Both the position numbers and the translations under genes were made by a program. The notes under the pieces were generated by a model, which did no database searches, was not told the DNA's origin, and saw nothing but the letters and a program-made list of their open reading frames with translations. From JBOHWJ01 sp050736615 (GTDB lineage Bacteria; Desulfobacterota; Binatia; Binatales; Binataceae), in the NCBI GenBank assembly GCA_050736615.1, contig JBOHWL010000069.1, positions 1-17,620 of the forward strand: a stretch of DNA of 17,620 nt, given 5' to 3'. Each line of letters starts with the position of its first letter. Positions within the stretch are counted from its first letter, which is position 1. This document shows positions 8,039 through 15,050 of the stretch, in pieces.

Positions 8039-9364
8039 TCATAGGTCGTCCTCGCCGTCGTCGCGATCAGGATCAAATCCCTCCGCGAGCAAATTGCCAC
8101 ACAACAGCCGTCGCGCGATTTCCGCCGCGTTGAGGCCTTCGGGCAGGCCGGCGCGGCCTTCGCGCAAGCCGGATAGAATCCGATGGAGCAATTTATTTAC
8201 CAAACTGCGCGTGAGCGCCTCGATCCGCTCGCGTTCAGCCGGTGCGAGCGCGGCCAGCCAGGCGCGATGGCGTTCCAATTCGTCATCGCGCAGGTGCTCG
8301 ATGCTGTTGCGGATATCCTTGATGGCGGGCACCAAATCGAGTTGATCGAGCCACTTGCAGAACGAGTCGAGTTCGGTCTCGACAATGGCTTCGGCCTTCT
8401 CCGCCTCGCGCTCACGCTCCCCGCGCGTTTCGGTTATTAGCGCGCCGAGGTCGTCGATGTCGTAGAGATAGACATTTTCCCTGCCATTGAGCCGCTCGTC
8501 GAAGTTGCGCGGCACGCCCAGGTCAATCAGGAACATCGGGCGATAGCGGCGCTCCTTCAAAACGCTGTCGAACTCATCATGACTGAGCACTGGACGCGGC
8601 GTCGCCAGCGAGCCGATAACGATGTCGGCCATCTTCAGGTATGGCCTGAAATTATCGAAATGGACGGCGGTGGCGTCCAACTCGCGCGCCAGCTCGACCG
8701 CGTGATCAAACGTGCGGCTGGTGATCAGCAGCGATTGGACGCCGGCGCGCTTGAGATTACGCGCGCATACCGCGGCTATCTGGCCCGCGCCGATCAGCAT
8801 CACGGTCTTGTCGCTCAGCGCGTCGAAGATCTTGCCGGCCAAATTGACCGCCGCCGAGCCCACCGAGACCGAACCATGACCGATCAGCGTCGTTTTGCGC
8901 ACCCGCTTGGCCACCGAGAAGGCCTTGTGAAAGGCGCGATGAAGCACCAGCCCGGCGGTGCCGGCTTCGGCCGCATGCGCATAGGCGGCTTTGAGTTGAC
9001 CCAGGATTTGCGGTTCGCCCACCACCATCGAGTCAAGACTGGCGCCGACGCGGAACAGATGGCGGGCAGCCGCGCGTGCTTCGAAGCGATAGAGCGACGA
9101 GCGGAACGCATGGGCCGCAACGCCCCGATCCGAAGCCAGGAATCCAGCTATCTGCTCGCCGGCATGAACAGGTTGCCCGGTAACCCCGATGATCTCGACC
9201 CGATTGCAGGTCGAGAGCAGCGCAACTTCCGCCAACGCGGGCGCACTCTCCTTGAGCGCGGCCAGCGCCCGCGCGATCTGATCGTCGGCATAAGCCAGGC
9301 GTTCACGTACCGCCACCGCCGCGGTGCGATGATTCACGCCAAAGATAAAAAGTGCGTCCTCCAT
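8039..9364 (-). CDS. hemA: Glutamyl-tRNA reductase
   Basis: This is the first committed enzyme of the C5 tetrapyrrole pathway; it reduces Glu-tRNA(Glu) to glutamate-1-semialdehyde with NADPH. From ATG 9364 the protein has 441 aa. The opening FGVNHRTAAVAVRERLA is diagnostic, and the thioester-forming cysteine is C53 in STCNRVE (E. coli C50). The NADPH domain carries VMLIGAGQIAAVCARNL, and the C-terminal part is the helical dimerisation domain. ATG 9388 in the same frame is an alternative start (449 aa) that would overlap the upstream gene by 20 bp. Neither has a clear Shine-Dalgarno; I prefer 9364 because it places the conserved block near the N-terminus and leaves a 4-bp gap. The product would go to GSA aminomutase (hemL), which is not in the window. 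Confidence 0.94.
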   Translation of the reverse strand: MEDALFIFGVNHRTAAVAVRERLAYADDQIARALAALKESAPALAEVALLSTCNRVEIIGVTGQPVHAGEQIAGFLASDRGVAAHAFRSSLYRFEARAAARHLFRVGASLDSMVVGEPQILGQLKAAYAHAAEAGTAGLVLHRAFHKAFSVAKRVRKTTLIGHGSVSVGSAAVNLAGKIFDALSDKTVMLIGAGQIAAVCARNLKRAGVQSLLITSRTFDHAVELARELDATAVHFDNFRPYLKMADIVIGSLATPRPVLSHDEFDSVLKERRYRPMFLIDLGVPRNFDERLNGRENVYLYDIDDLGALITETRGEREREAEKAEAIVETELDSFCKWLDQLDLVPAIKDIRNSIEHLRDDELERHRAWLAALAPAERERIEALTRSLVNKLLHRILSGLREGRAGLPEGLNAAEIARRLLCGNLLAEGFDPDRDDGEDDL

Positions 9365-9368
9365 CTGA

Positions 9369-10199
9369 TCAGCCGAAATTACCGCCATGCTTGCCGGGGT
9401 TGACCAGGCTTACACCGACAAACGAACCGAGCAAAACCGTGAAAACCACAATTGTAAGGGCTGCCACGCGCCGGCCACGCCAGCCTATCGTCAGACGGGA
9501 TTCCAGCAATCCGGCATACAACACCCATATGATCGCCGACCATAACTCCTGGGGTTCCCACGACCAGAAATGCCCCCAGGTTGCGTCGGCCCAGATGGCG
9601 CCGGTCACAATCGCCAGGCTCAGCATGAGAAAACCCCAGCCCAGCAGGTGATAGTTGACGCGGTCGAGTTTCTCAAGGCTGAGTGGGCGTTCGTCCCCGG
9701 AATCGAGCGGCCGTTTCGCTTTAAGGCGCGATTCGTAAATCAGGTAAACCACGCTCACACCGGCCGCCAATACGAACAGCGCATAACCAAGAAAAGCCAA
9801 CGTGACGTGTATCGGCAGCCATGCGCTGCGCAGGCTCGCCGGCACCACCAGGCGGCTTTGCCGGGACATCGCCGCCGCCACGGCCGTCACGACCGCCACC
9901 AGCGGGGCAACGAACGCGCCGACTACCGCCATCCGCAGGCGCACGATCAACACGATTCCGGCGATTGCCGTCAACCAGGCCAGAAATGCGAGCGATTGGG
10001 CGAAGTTGGTTACCGGGATGTTGCCCGCCTGCGCCGCGCGCATCGCGAGTTCAACCGCCTGCAGGGCCGCGCCGGCGCCGAGTAATCCAATCGCGTAATG
10101 ATTCCAGCGGGTCGGTAAAATGCCCGTCCGGCTTAGGATAAAAGCCCCTGCCGCGCAGGCGTAACATAAAAGGGCTGGAATCAACCAGATGACGTTCAT
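9369..10199 (-). CDS. CcsA/HemX-like cytochrome c assembly family membrane protein
   Basis: This 276-aa polytopic protein has about eight hydrophobic segments. The tryptophan-rich WGHFWSWEPQE (208-218) is the WWD-type heme-handling motif of CcsA/CcmC/ResC proteins, flanked by histidines H131 and H184 in the helices on either side. Two annotations compete: CcsA/ResC, the heme-delivery subunit of system II cytochrome c maturation, or HemX, a CcsA-like protein encoded beside hemA that in Bacillus lowers HemA level. Its position directly before hemA favours a HemX-type role, but residues that would separate the two cannot be judged here, and no CcsB/ResB partner is in the window. ATG 10199 is preceded by TAGGCC and lies 8 bp after the sirohaem synthase stop; an in-frame start at 10253 would overlap that gene by 46 bp. 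Confidence 0.85.
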   Translation of the reverse strand: MNVIWLIPALLCYACAAGAFILSRTGILPTRWNHYAIGLLGAGAALQAVELAMRAAQAGNIPVTNFAQSLAFLAWLTAIAGIVLIVRLRMAVVGAFVAPLVAVVTAVAAAMSRQSRLVVPASLRSAWLPIHVTLAFLGYALFVLAAGVSVVYLIYESRLKAKRPLDSGDERPLSLEKLDRVNYHLLGWGFLMLSLAIVTGAIWADATWGHFWSWEPQELWSAIIWVLYAGLLESRLTIGWRGRRVAALTIVVFTVLLGSFVGVSLVNPGKHGGNFG

Positions 10200-10207
10200 G
10201 AAACGGC

Positions 10208-10921
10208 CTACCGCGTGACCGCCGCCACGGTCGCCGCAAGCTCCGCCGGGCAACTGACCAGGCGTGCGCGATCAAAGCCGAGCTGTGTCAGACCAGCGCC
10301 CATCGCGGACATCAATAACCGGTCGGCGGCGTCAAAATCCCGCCGCTTAAGACAATCATGCAACGCTGAGGCGGCCAACGCCTGATTCACGCACCGACGC
10401 TTGCCGGCCGCTGGTTCGCACCTGCGCAGATAGTCGCGTGCGGCGCCCAGGATTTCGACCAAGAGACCATATTCAGGGCCATGGCCCGCCTCGAATTCCT
10501 CGCGCAGCAACTTTGCCAAACCCGGACTCGCGCCGCCAGTCGAAATCGCAATTTGCAGACGTCCGCGTTGTGCCACCGCGGGTGCTATAAAGGTACACAA
10601 TTCGTTCATGTCGGCAATGTTGATTGGAATCCCCAGCGCACGCGCCTCCTCCGCCGCCATCCGCGCGACCGCGCTATCGCTGAGCGCGGCGTAGACCAGG
10701 AGATGGCCGCGCAGGTCGCCAGGCTCGTAGCGGCGCGCGAGATGATGCAGCGCATGGTCGGAGGCAAGCGCTCGCAGGCGTGGTGTCAAGCTTGGGCTGA
10801 TGACGGTCACGGTCGCCTGTGCCTTGAGCAACGCCATAATCTTGCGCTCGGCCACCGCGCCGCCACCCAGCACCAGGCACGACTTGCCGGTCACCTCGAG
10901 AAATAAAGGCAGGTATCCCAT
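10208..10921 (-). CDS. Sirohaem synthase, CysG N-terminal/Met8 type (precorrin-2 dehydrogenase / sirohydrochlorin ferrochelatase)
   Basis: This cytosolic enzyme of 237 aa oxidises precorrin-2 with NAD+ and is expected to insert iron into sirohydrochlorin. The NAD-binding GGGAVAERKIMALL lies at 19-32. The bifunctional catalytic aspartate appears as D104 in INIADMNELC, the same number as D104 of CysG. The ISTGGASPGLAKLLREEF block (126-143) is the conserved segment after it. The C-terminal helical part is present, so the protein is full length for the stand-alone form, and the methyltransferase half of CysG is supplied by cobA-hemD in the same operon. It is the first gene of the operon. The ATG at 10921 has no visible Shine-Dalgarno and lies 12 nt after a -10-like element, so its mRNA may be nearly leaderless. 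Confidence 0.92.
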   Translation of the reverse strand: MGYLPLFLEVTGKSCLVLGGGAVAERKIMALLKAQATVTVISPSLTPRLRALASDHALHHLARRYEPGDLRGHLLVYAALSDSAVARMAAEEARALGIPINIADMNELCTFIAPAVAQRGRLQIAISTGGASPGLAKLLREEFEAGHGPEYGLLVEILGAARDYLRRCEPAAGKRRCVNQALAASALHDCLKRRDFDAADRLLMSAMGAGLTQLGFDRARLVSCPAELAATVAAVTR

Positions 10922-10930
10922 CGAATCGCA

Positions 10931-10955
10931 CGAATTCTATTACAAGCGGAATTCG
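10931..10955. promoter_or_regulatory. Inverted repeat in the divergent heme/DUF192 spacer
   Basis: CGAATTC (10931-10937) and GAATTCG (10949-10955) form a perfect 7-bp inverted repeat with an 11-bp spacer, inside the 59-bp region between the divergent starts at 10921 and 10981. On the - strand, TAGAAT (10939-10934) resembles a -10 box and lies within the left arm and spacer. A protein bound here would cover the promoter of the heme operon. The -35 is poor, so this is a candidate only. Confidence 0.4.
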
Positions 10956-10966
10956 AGCAATAGTGC

Positions 10967-10975
10967 GGGAGGGGG
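10967..10975 (+). promoter_or_regulatory. Strong Shine-Dalgarno deciding the DUF192 start
   Basis: GGGAGGGGG ends 5 nt before ATG 10981. It supports this start over the in-frame GTG at 10963, which would place the ribosome site inside the coding region. Confidence 0.7.
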
Positions 10976-10980
10976 CTCGG

Positions 10981-11355
10981 ATGACGCGCGCAATCAATCG
11001 CACTCGAGGCACGGTGTTGTGTGCGCAATTAGAAGAAGCGCAGGGTTACTCTGGTAGGAGTCGCGGCCTGCTCGGCCGTGAGCGGCTCTTGCCGCACCAT
11101 GGCATGCGGTTTATCCGAAGCCGGCTCGAACCCTTCATGTGGATGCACATGTTCTTCATGCGTTTTCCCATCGACCTGGTGTTTCTCGGCCACGATGATC
11201 GCGTTATCAAGATCAATCCCGGACTGAAGCCCTGGCGACTATCGTCAATCGTGATTGGAGCCACCCAGGCGCTGGAATTGGCCGCCGGCGCGGTGGCGCG
11301 CAGCGGCACCGCTGTCGGGGATCGGATTGTGATCGAACCAATCAGCCTCGACTGA
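10981..11355 (+). CDS. DUF192 family protein
   Basis: This 124-aa protein fills a complete DUF192 domain. RGLLGRERL (28-36) corresponds to the RGLMxR motif. The core follows as PFMWMHMFFMRFPIDLVFL (51-69), KPWR (83-86) and ALELAAGAVARSGTAVGD (97-114). No signal peptide or membrane anchor is seen, whereas many family members are exported. The function of the family is not established. The start at 10981 is fixed by the strong Shine-Dalgarno just before it. It is divergent from the heme operon and is followed by 700 bp without genes, so it is probably monocistronic. Whether it relates to the heme genes or to the pilus genes cannot be told; in-domain conservation suggests it is functional. Confidence 0.87.
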   Translation: MTRAINRTRGTVLCAQLEEAQGYSGRSRGLLGRERLLPHHGMRFIRSRLEPFMWMHMFFMRFPIDLVFLGHDDRVIKINPGLKPWRLSSIVIGATQALELAAGAVARSGTAVGDRIVIEPISLD

Positions 11356-11642
11356 GGAATCCACATATTCACGCGGCTCTTCGAAACGGCCGCATCCCGG
11401 TGCTGGATGGCGCGCTCGCGACGCACAGTTATGTTCGGCCTACAAATTGCTTTCTTCCGCCATCGGACGCGGGGTTGAATGCTACGGGCTGGCCTCATTC
11501 CGGAGTCGGCGCAGATCCGAGCCGGGTGGGTTCGTCGTGATCGTCAAGGCGAAGACTTTGCGTATTGCTTTTAGGCAAAATCACTCGTGAGTGCTCCGTG
11601 ATGGAGTAACATGGAACAGATTAAGATAATAAGAATAAAGAT

Positions 11643-11652
11643 AGCAATTGCT
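11643..11652. promoter_or_regulatory. 10-bp palindrome just upstream of the -35 box
   Basis: AGCAATTGCT is a perfect palindrome ending 8 bp before the TTGACA at 11661. Its position would suit an activator or repressor site, but it is short and AT-rich, so chance is possible. Confidence 0.25.
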
Positions 11653-11660
11653 GATTGTGG

Positions 11661-11690
11661 TTGACACCTGCAATTTGCGCCGCTTAGAAT
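11661..11690 (+). promoter_or_regulatory. Predicted sigma-70 promoter for the cpa (Tad pilus) operon
   Basis: TTGACA (11661-11666) is a perfect -35 consensus, followed after 18 bp by TAGAAT (11685-11690), five of six matches to the -10. The predicted start is near 11697, giving a leader of about 360 nt before cpaB. No gene lies between, so either cpaB has a long 5' UTR or this promoter makes a separate short transcript. Confidence 0.6.
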
Positions 11691-11712
11691 TACCCCCGAA
11701 CGCGATAATTCT
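11686..11712. promoter_or_regulatory. Inverted repeat overlapping the -10 and start site (candidate operator)
   Basis: AGAATTA (11686-11692) and TAATTCT (11706-11712) are perfect inverted copies separated by 13 bp. They span the -10 box and the predicted transcription start, the usual place for a repressor. In the RNA only the second half would be fully transcribed, so a DNA-binding role is more likely than an RNA hairpin. Confidence 0.4.
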
Positions 11713-11916
11713 TCCGTTGACGCGTGCAACTTCCTCTTGGGCGTTCGCAACGTACGGCGGATTTGACCGGCTGCTCGTCGTCGGCAAATGCGAAATTTTC
11801 CGCAACTAAACGCGAGCCGTTTGCGCCATATGCATTCTTTGGCCTGTTGAGAGTAGCCATGATCTGGAACGTCACTAAATCCATTCCCGCCTCAGTGATC
11901 CGAGTGGGCCAATTCT

Positions 11917-11963
11917 GTCCGCTTGCGCGGCTTGGCTCGAAACGGGATGGCCCGAAAGCGGAC
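11917..11963 (+). promoter_or_regulatory. Possible leader stem-loop upstream of cpaB
   Basis: GTCCGCTT (11917-11924) pairs perfectly with AAGCGGAC (11956-11963) around a 31-nt loop. GGGCC at 11906-11910 could alternatively pair with GGCCC at 11949-11953, so two exclusive folds are possible. It does not contain the ACGCAAAGC core of the class-I cyclic-di-GMP riboswitch, and I recognise no known riboswitch class. Confidence 0.3.
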
Positions 11964-12040
11964 CATACAGGTTTGCGCTCGATGCGACGCTAGCCAACGC
12001 GACCGTCCTTGCTGTTCACGTCTACCCGTCTGGCACGCTG

Positions 12041-12050
12041 GGGGGGAAGG
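12041..12050 (+). promoter_or_regulatory. Ribosome binding site of cpaB
   Basis: A purine tract, GGGGGGAAGG, ends 5 nt before ATG 12056 and follows further Gs. It firmly supports this start. Confidence 0.65.
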
Positions 12051-12055
12051 GATAG

Positions 12056-13147
12056 ATGAGACGACCTATCATCTTTGTTTTGTTGGCGGGCGTGGCTGCA
12101 CTGCTCGCGGCGCTGGTGGTCTATTCGGCTTTGAAAAAACGCGAAGCTGAAGTTCGCCAAGCCAAAGCTCAAAGCGTTGAGATCGTGGTTGCCGCGCACG
12201 ACCTTACGATCGGCACCAAGCTTGATCCCGCGGCGGTGAAACTCGCGCGATGGTCACGCGACAGTGTCCCGCCAGGAGCCTATACCAGTGTCACTGCGGT
12301 GATGAATCAGTACACCAAAAGCGGCTTTGTCGAGAACGAGCCAATCGTGGCCGACCGCCTGTTCAATGGCGACAAGGACGCGGGGGTGATGCCGATGCTG
12401 ATTCCGCCCGGCATGCGCGCGATTTCGGTGCCGGTCGATGAAGTCAGCGATATCGCCGGCTTTGTGCTGCCGCACGCGCACGTCGACGTGCTGGTGGCCT
12501 TGCAGGATAACGGCACTCCCGGGAATCAGCCATTTTCCAAAATTGTACTGCAGGATGTCGAGGTGCTGGCGGTCGCCCAACAGATTGAAAAAATCAACGA
12601 CAAGCCGCAGGTGGTGAAGGTGGTCACCTTGTTGGTCACACCGCAACAAGCCGAACGCGTCGCGCTCGCCAGCCGCGAGGGCAGCCTGCGTCTCGCAATG
12701 CGCAATTACGACGATCGAGAAATCGTGACGACCAACGGGGTTGACGTCCAGGAGTTACTGCATGCCTACAGCGAGGTGTCAACCGCGCTGCCGGTCTCGC
12801 CCGTGCAACATCCCACCGTACGGGTTCGCCAGCGGCGCTCACCGCCGTCGGTCAAGGTTGAAGTGATGCGCAATGGGCGCACCACGGAATCAATTACCTT
12901 CGTACGCAGCGGTGGGGCGATGACGCAGGCGCCCGCACCGCAAGCGCAGGCCCCGGCCGCAACCTCGAGCGCCTCGCCCGAGGAGAAGACGACGTCCGCT
13001 TCCGAACCCGCCGCCGTGATCAACACCATCGCGTCCTCGCCATCCAATAATCGCGGATTGGCGGCCGTGAATACTGGCGGAGGCGCTATCGGTGGACCGC
13101 TTGGGGGTTTTGACAGCCCGCGTGCCAAAACCATCGACATTCCATGA
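12056..13147 (+). CDS. cpaB: Tad pilus assembly protein CpaB/RcpC
   Basis: This is a periplasmic, inner-membrane-anchored component of the Tad/Flp pilus that works with the CpaC secretin. Of 363 aa, residues 5-25 form an uncleaved N-terminal membrane anchor. A SAF domain follows (about 41-104, with VVAAHDLTIGTKLD and ENEPIVADRL). The RcpC/CpaB domain comes next (about 115-222, with IPPGMRAISVPVDEVSDIAGFVLPHAHVDVLV, and VTLLVTPQQAERVALASREGSLRLAMRN). The last 70 or so residues are an Ala/Pro/Ser/Gly-rich tail, so the protein is longer than the 260-300 aa usual for the family. It is the first gene of the cpa operon, behind a strong ribosome site and a long leader. cpaC starts 31 bp after its stop. 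Confidence 0.93.
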   Translation: MRRPIIFVLLAGVAALLAALVVYSALKKREAEVRQAKAQSVEIVVAAHDLTIGTKLDPAAVKLARWSRDSVPPGAYTSVTAVMNQYTKSGFVENEPIVADRLFNGDKDAGVMPMLIPPGMRAISVPVDEVSDIAGFVLPHAHVDVLVALQDNGTPGNQPFSKIVLQDVEVLAVAQQIEKINDKPQVVKVVTLLVTPQQAERVALASREGSLRLAMRNYDDREIVTTNGVDVQELLHAYSEVSTALPVSPVQHPTVRVRQRRSPPSVKVEVMRNGRTTESITFVRSGGAMTQAPAPQAQAPAATSSASPEEKTTSASEPAAVINTIASSPSNNRGLAAVNTGGGAIGGPLGGFDSPRAKTIDIP

Positions 13148-13178
13148 GCCAGCGAAGCGTTGGGCTGAGGCGGACCAC

Positions 13179-15014
13179 ATGAAGGTGCGATACGGGCGAG
13201 AACTGATCGCGGCGTTGGTGTGCTCCGCGCTGCTATTCTTCACGGGCGGGGTCGCCAGTGCGGCTGACGCTTCTTTATCCGCGGTGCCGATCACGATCAA
13301 TGCGGGTGAAACCTACGTGATCAAAAATCTCGCGCCCAACGGCACGCCAGCGGTCCATGTGGTGGACAATCCCGACGCGCTGATTATCCACGCCGAGACG
13401 CCCGGCCAACTGGTGTTGTTGGGGACTTCGGCGGGAAGCTGGACGATTAGCGCCACCACCAGCGCCGGCCGACAAGTCACCTATGATGTGACGGTTAAGG
13501 CCGTCGCGAGCCCGTTTCGTCACCCGTTGGCTCCCGGCAAGGCGCCACCCGTGATGGGTGGCTTAAGCGATGCCGGCGTGGCGAGCACCAGCGCGCTCGA
13601 CGCGGGCAGCGGGCCGGTCTCGCATGTGACGAGCGTCGGCGCACCGTCGCCAGCGGCGGACGACTCGAAGCCGGGCGCCAAAGCAACCGCCGTCAGCTAC
13701 ATCGCCCCTGCAGCCCCGGCCGCGGCCGGGGCCAGTCAACCGGCCAGCCTACCGCTTATGCCGAGTCAAGCCTCCGGTGAGCTGCCCGTGCGAAAATTCA
13801 AAAGCGATCCGTTGGCCGAGCGGCCGCCCTCCGCGATGGTGGTCAACGGTGGCCATCATTATCTGCCCAACGACGTTATCAGCCTGATGAAGGGCACTTC
13901 GGAGATTTTCGACTTCCCCCATCGGATACGCCGGGTCTCGATCGCCGATACCGATATTGCCGATCTGCAGGTGGTGAATCCCTATCAGATCAATCTGATT
14001 GGCCATAAGCCGGGCTTCACCACGCTCGCCGTGTGGGATGTAAACGGCATCTATCAAGAACGCGAGATTCGCGTCGACCCGTACGGCAAGCAGCAGGTCT
14101 TGCTCAACGTCATCGTGGCCGAATTGAACAAAAGCCGGCTCGAGGCGCAGGGCATCAACTGGACCGCCGCGCTACCCAACTATAATGTTTCGCTGGTCAG
14201 TCTGGCCGGCGGTGTGGCGACGCCGTACACGCCGACTTCGGCGCTGACCACCAGTACCATCCTGGGTGCCGGGACACCGACGCAGACTTTGGTGCAAAAC
14301 ACCGTGCAAGGCGCGCTGCCGCCGAGCGGAGCGCTGATCCCGCTGCTGCTGTCGCAAAACATGAGCTACGGGCTTACCGCCGGTAACTCGAACGTGCTAA
14401 CACAGACATTTTTTCAGTTCATGGAGCAGCATGGGTTGGCGAAAATCCTGGCCGAGCCGCATCTGCTGGCCAATTCCGGCGAGAAGGCGGAATTCCTGTC
14501 GGGCGGCGAAATTCCCATCGTCATCGCGCAGGCGCTCAATACCTCGGTGGTCTTCAAGCAGTTCGGCACTTCGGTTATCTTCGTGCCCACTGTCGTTGGA
14601 CGCGACGATATCGAACTCGAAGTAAGACCCGAAGTCTCCGAGCCCGATTACGCTCATGGCGTGCAGCTTTTCGGCTTTACCGTACCGGCCTTCGTGACCC
14701 GGCGCGCGCAGACCTGGGTGCGCTTGAAGAACAATCAGACCCTGATTATCGCCGGCTTGATTCTTCATACCAAGACCTCGACCGTGGACAAGACTCCTTA
14801 CCTTGGTGACATTCCGTATCTGGGTATGCTGTTCAAAAACACCGAATACCAGGATCAGGAATCGGACCTGGTGATGAGTGTGACACCGCAACTGGTGCGG
14901 CCGCTGCCCGCCACGGGCGCGGTGGCGCTGCCGACTGAACGGCCGCCGCTTAGTGAAAGTGAGATTCAAACGCGCCGCTTGAGCGTGCCCGACGCGAGCC
15001 GCCCGCGATTTTGA
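13179..15014 (+). CDS. cpaC: Tad pilus secretin CpaC/RcpA
   Basis: This outer-membrane secretin forms the Tad pilus channel. From ATG 13179 it has 611 aa, longer than many CpaC (about 450-550). GAGG 9-12 nt upstream supports the start; the longer frame from 13092 overlaps cpaB and hides the signal peptide. Residues 1-28 are a signal peptide with cleavage likely after ASA. Residues 33-108 resemble the pilus-formation N-terminal domain. An Ala/Pro-rich linker (109-220) leads to a second, better-conserved copy (221-300, with HRIRRVSIADTDIADLQVV and GHKPGFTTLAVWD). The secretin domain then starts at once (VLLNVIVAELNKS, 307-319) and runs to about 595, with AEPHLLANSGEKAEFLSGGE and TPYLGDIPYLGMLFKN. 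No BON domain is visible between them. Confidence 0.93.
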   Translation: MKVRYGRELIAALVCSALLFFTGGVASAADASLSAVPITINAGETYVIKNLAPNGTPAVHVVDNPDALIIHAETPGQLVLLGTSAGSWTISATTSAGRQVTYDVTVKAVASPFRHPLAPGKAPPVMGGLSDAGVASTSALDAGSGPVSHVTSVGAPSPAADDSKPGAKATAVSYIAPAAPAAAGASQPASLPLMPSQASGELPVRKFKSDPLAERPPSAMVVNGGHHYLPNDVISLMKGTSEIFDFPHRIRRVSIADTDIADLQVVNPYQINLIGHKPGFTTLAVWDVNGIYQEREIRVDPYGKQQVLLNVIVAELNKSRLEAQGINWTAALPNYNVSLVSLAGGVATPYTPTSALTTSTILGAGTPTQTLVQNTVQGALPPSGALIPLLLSQNMSYGLTAGNSNVLTQTFFQFMEQHGLAKILAEPHLLANSGEKAEFLSGGEIPIVIAQALNTSVVFKQFGTSVIFVPTVVGRDDIELEVRPEVSEPDYAHGVQLFGFTVPAFVTRRAQTWVRLKNNQTLIIAGLILHTKTSTVDKTPYLGDIPYLGMLFKNTEYQDQESDLVMSVTPQLVRPLPATGAVALPTERPPLSESEIQTRRLSVPDASRPRF

Positions 15015-15050
15015 TATGACAGGGCTTAACCTCGATGGAGACGGATTCCG

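Larger units (their letters stand above)
11356..12055. other. 700-bp intergenic region with AT-rich core, leading into the cpa operon
   Basis: No gene is convincing here. I looked for a Flp-type pilin (a short protein with a hydrophobic helix after a Gly/Glu cleavage site) in both directions and did not see one. A small hairpin after DUF192 (GCGGC 11373-11377 with GCCGC 11389-11393) lacks a U-tract. Positions about 11560-11715 are clearly AT-richer than the surroundings and hold a sigma-70-like promoter (11661-11690) with repeats around it. Further down, GTCCGCTT/AAGCGGAC (11917-11963) forms a possible leader stem-loop. A short frame of 17 codons at 11611-11664, with GGAG before it, is not supported otherwise. 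Confidence 0.6.

Noticed and set aside
8019..8100. Extended hemC start overlapping hemA by 62 bp
   Set aside because: The extra 27 residues are unlike any HemC N-terminus, and catalytic numbering agrees with starts at 8019 or 8007.
8579..9403. 274-codon + strand frame opposite hemA
   Set aside because: A shadow of the GC-rich antisense strand; no motif is visible.
12030..12050. TGGCAC followed by a G-run, resembling a sigma-54 promoter
   Set aside because: The -12 element (TTGC) is absent; only Gs follow at the required spacing.
11356..12055. Class-I cyclic-di-GMP riboswitch before the pilus operon
   Set aside because: The conserved ACGCAAAGC-type core and GNRA-receptor segments are not found on the + strand.
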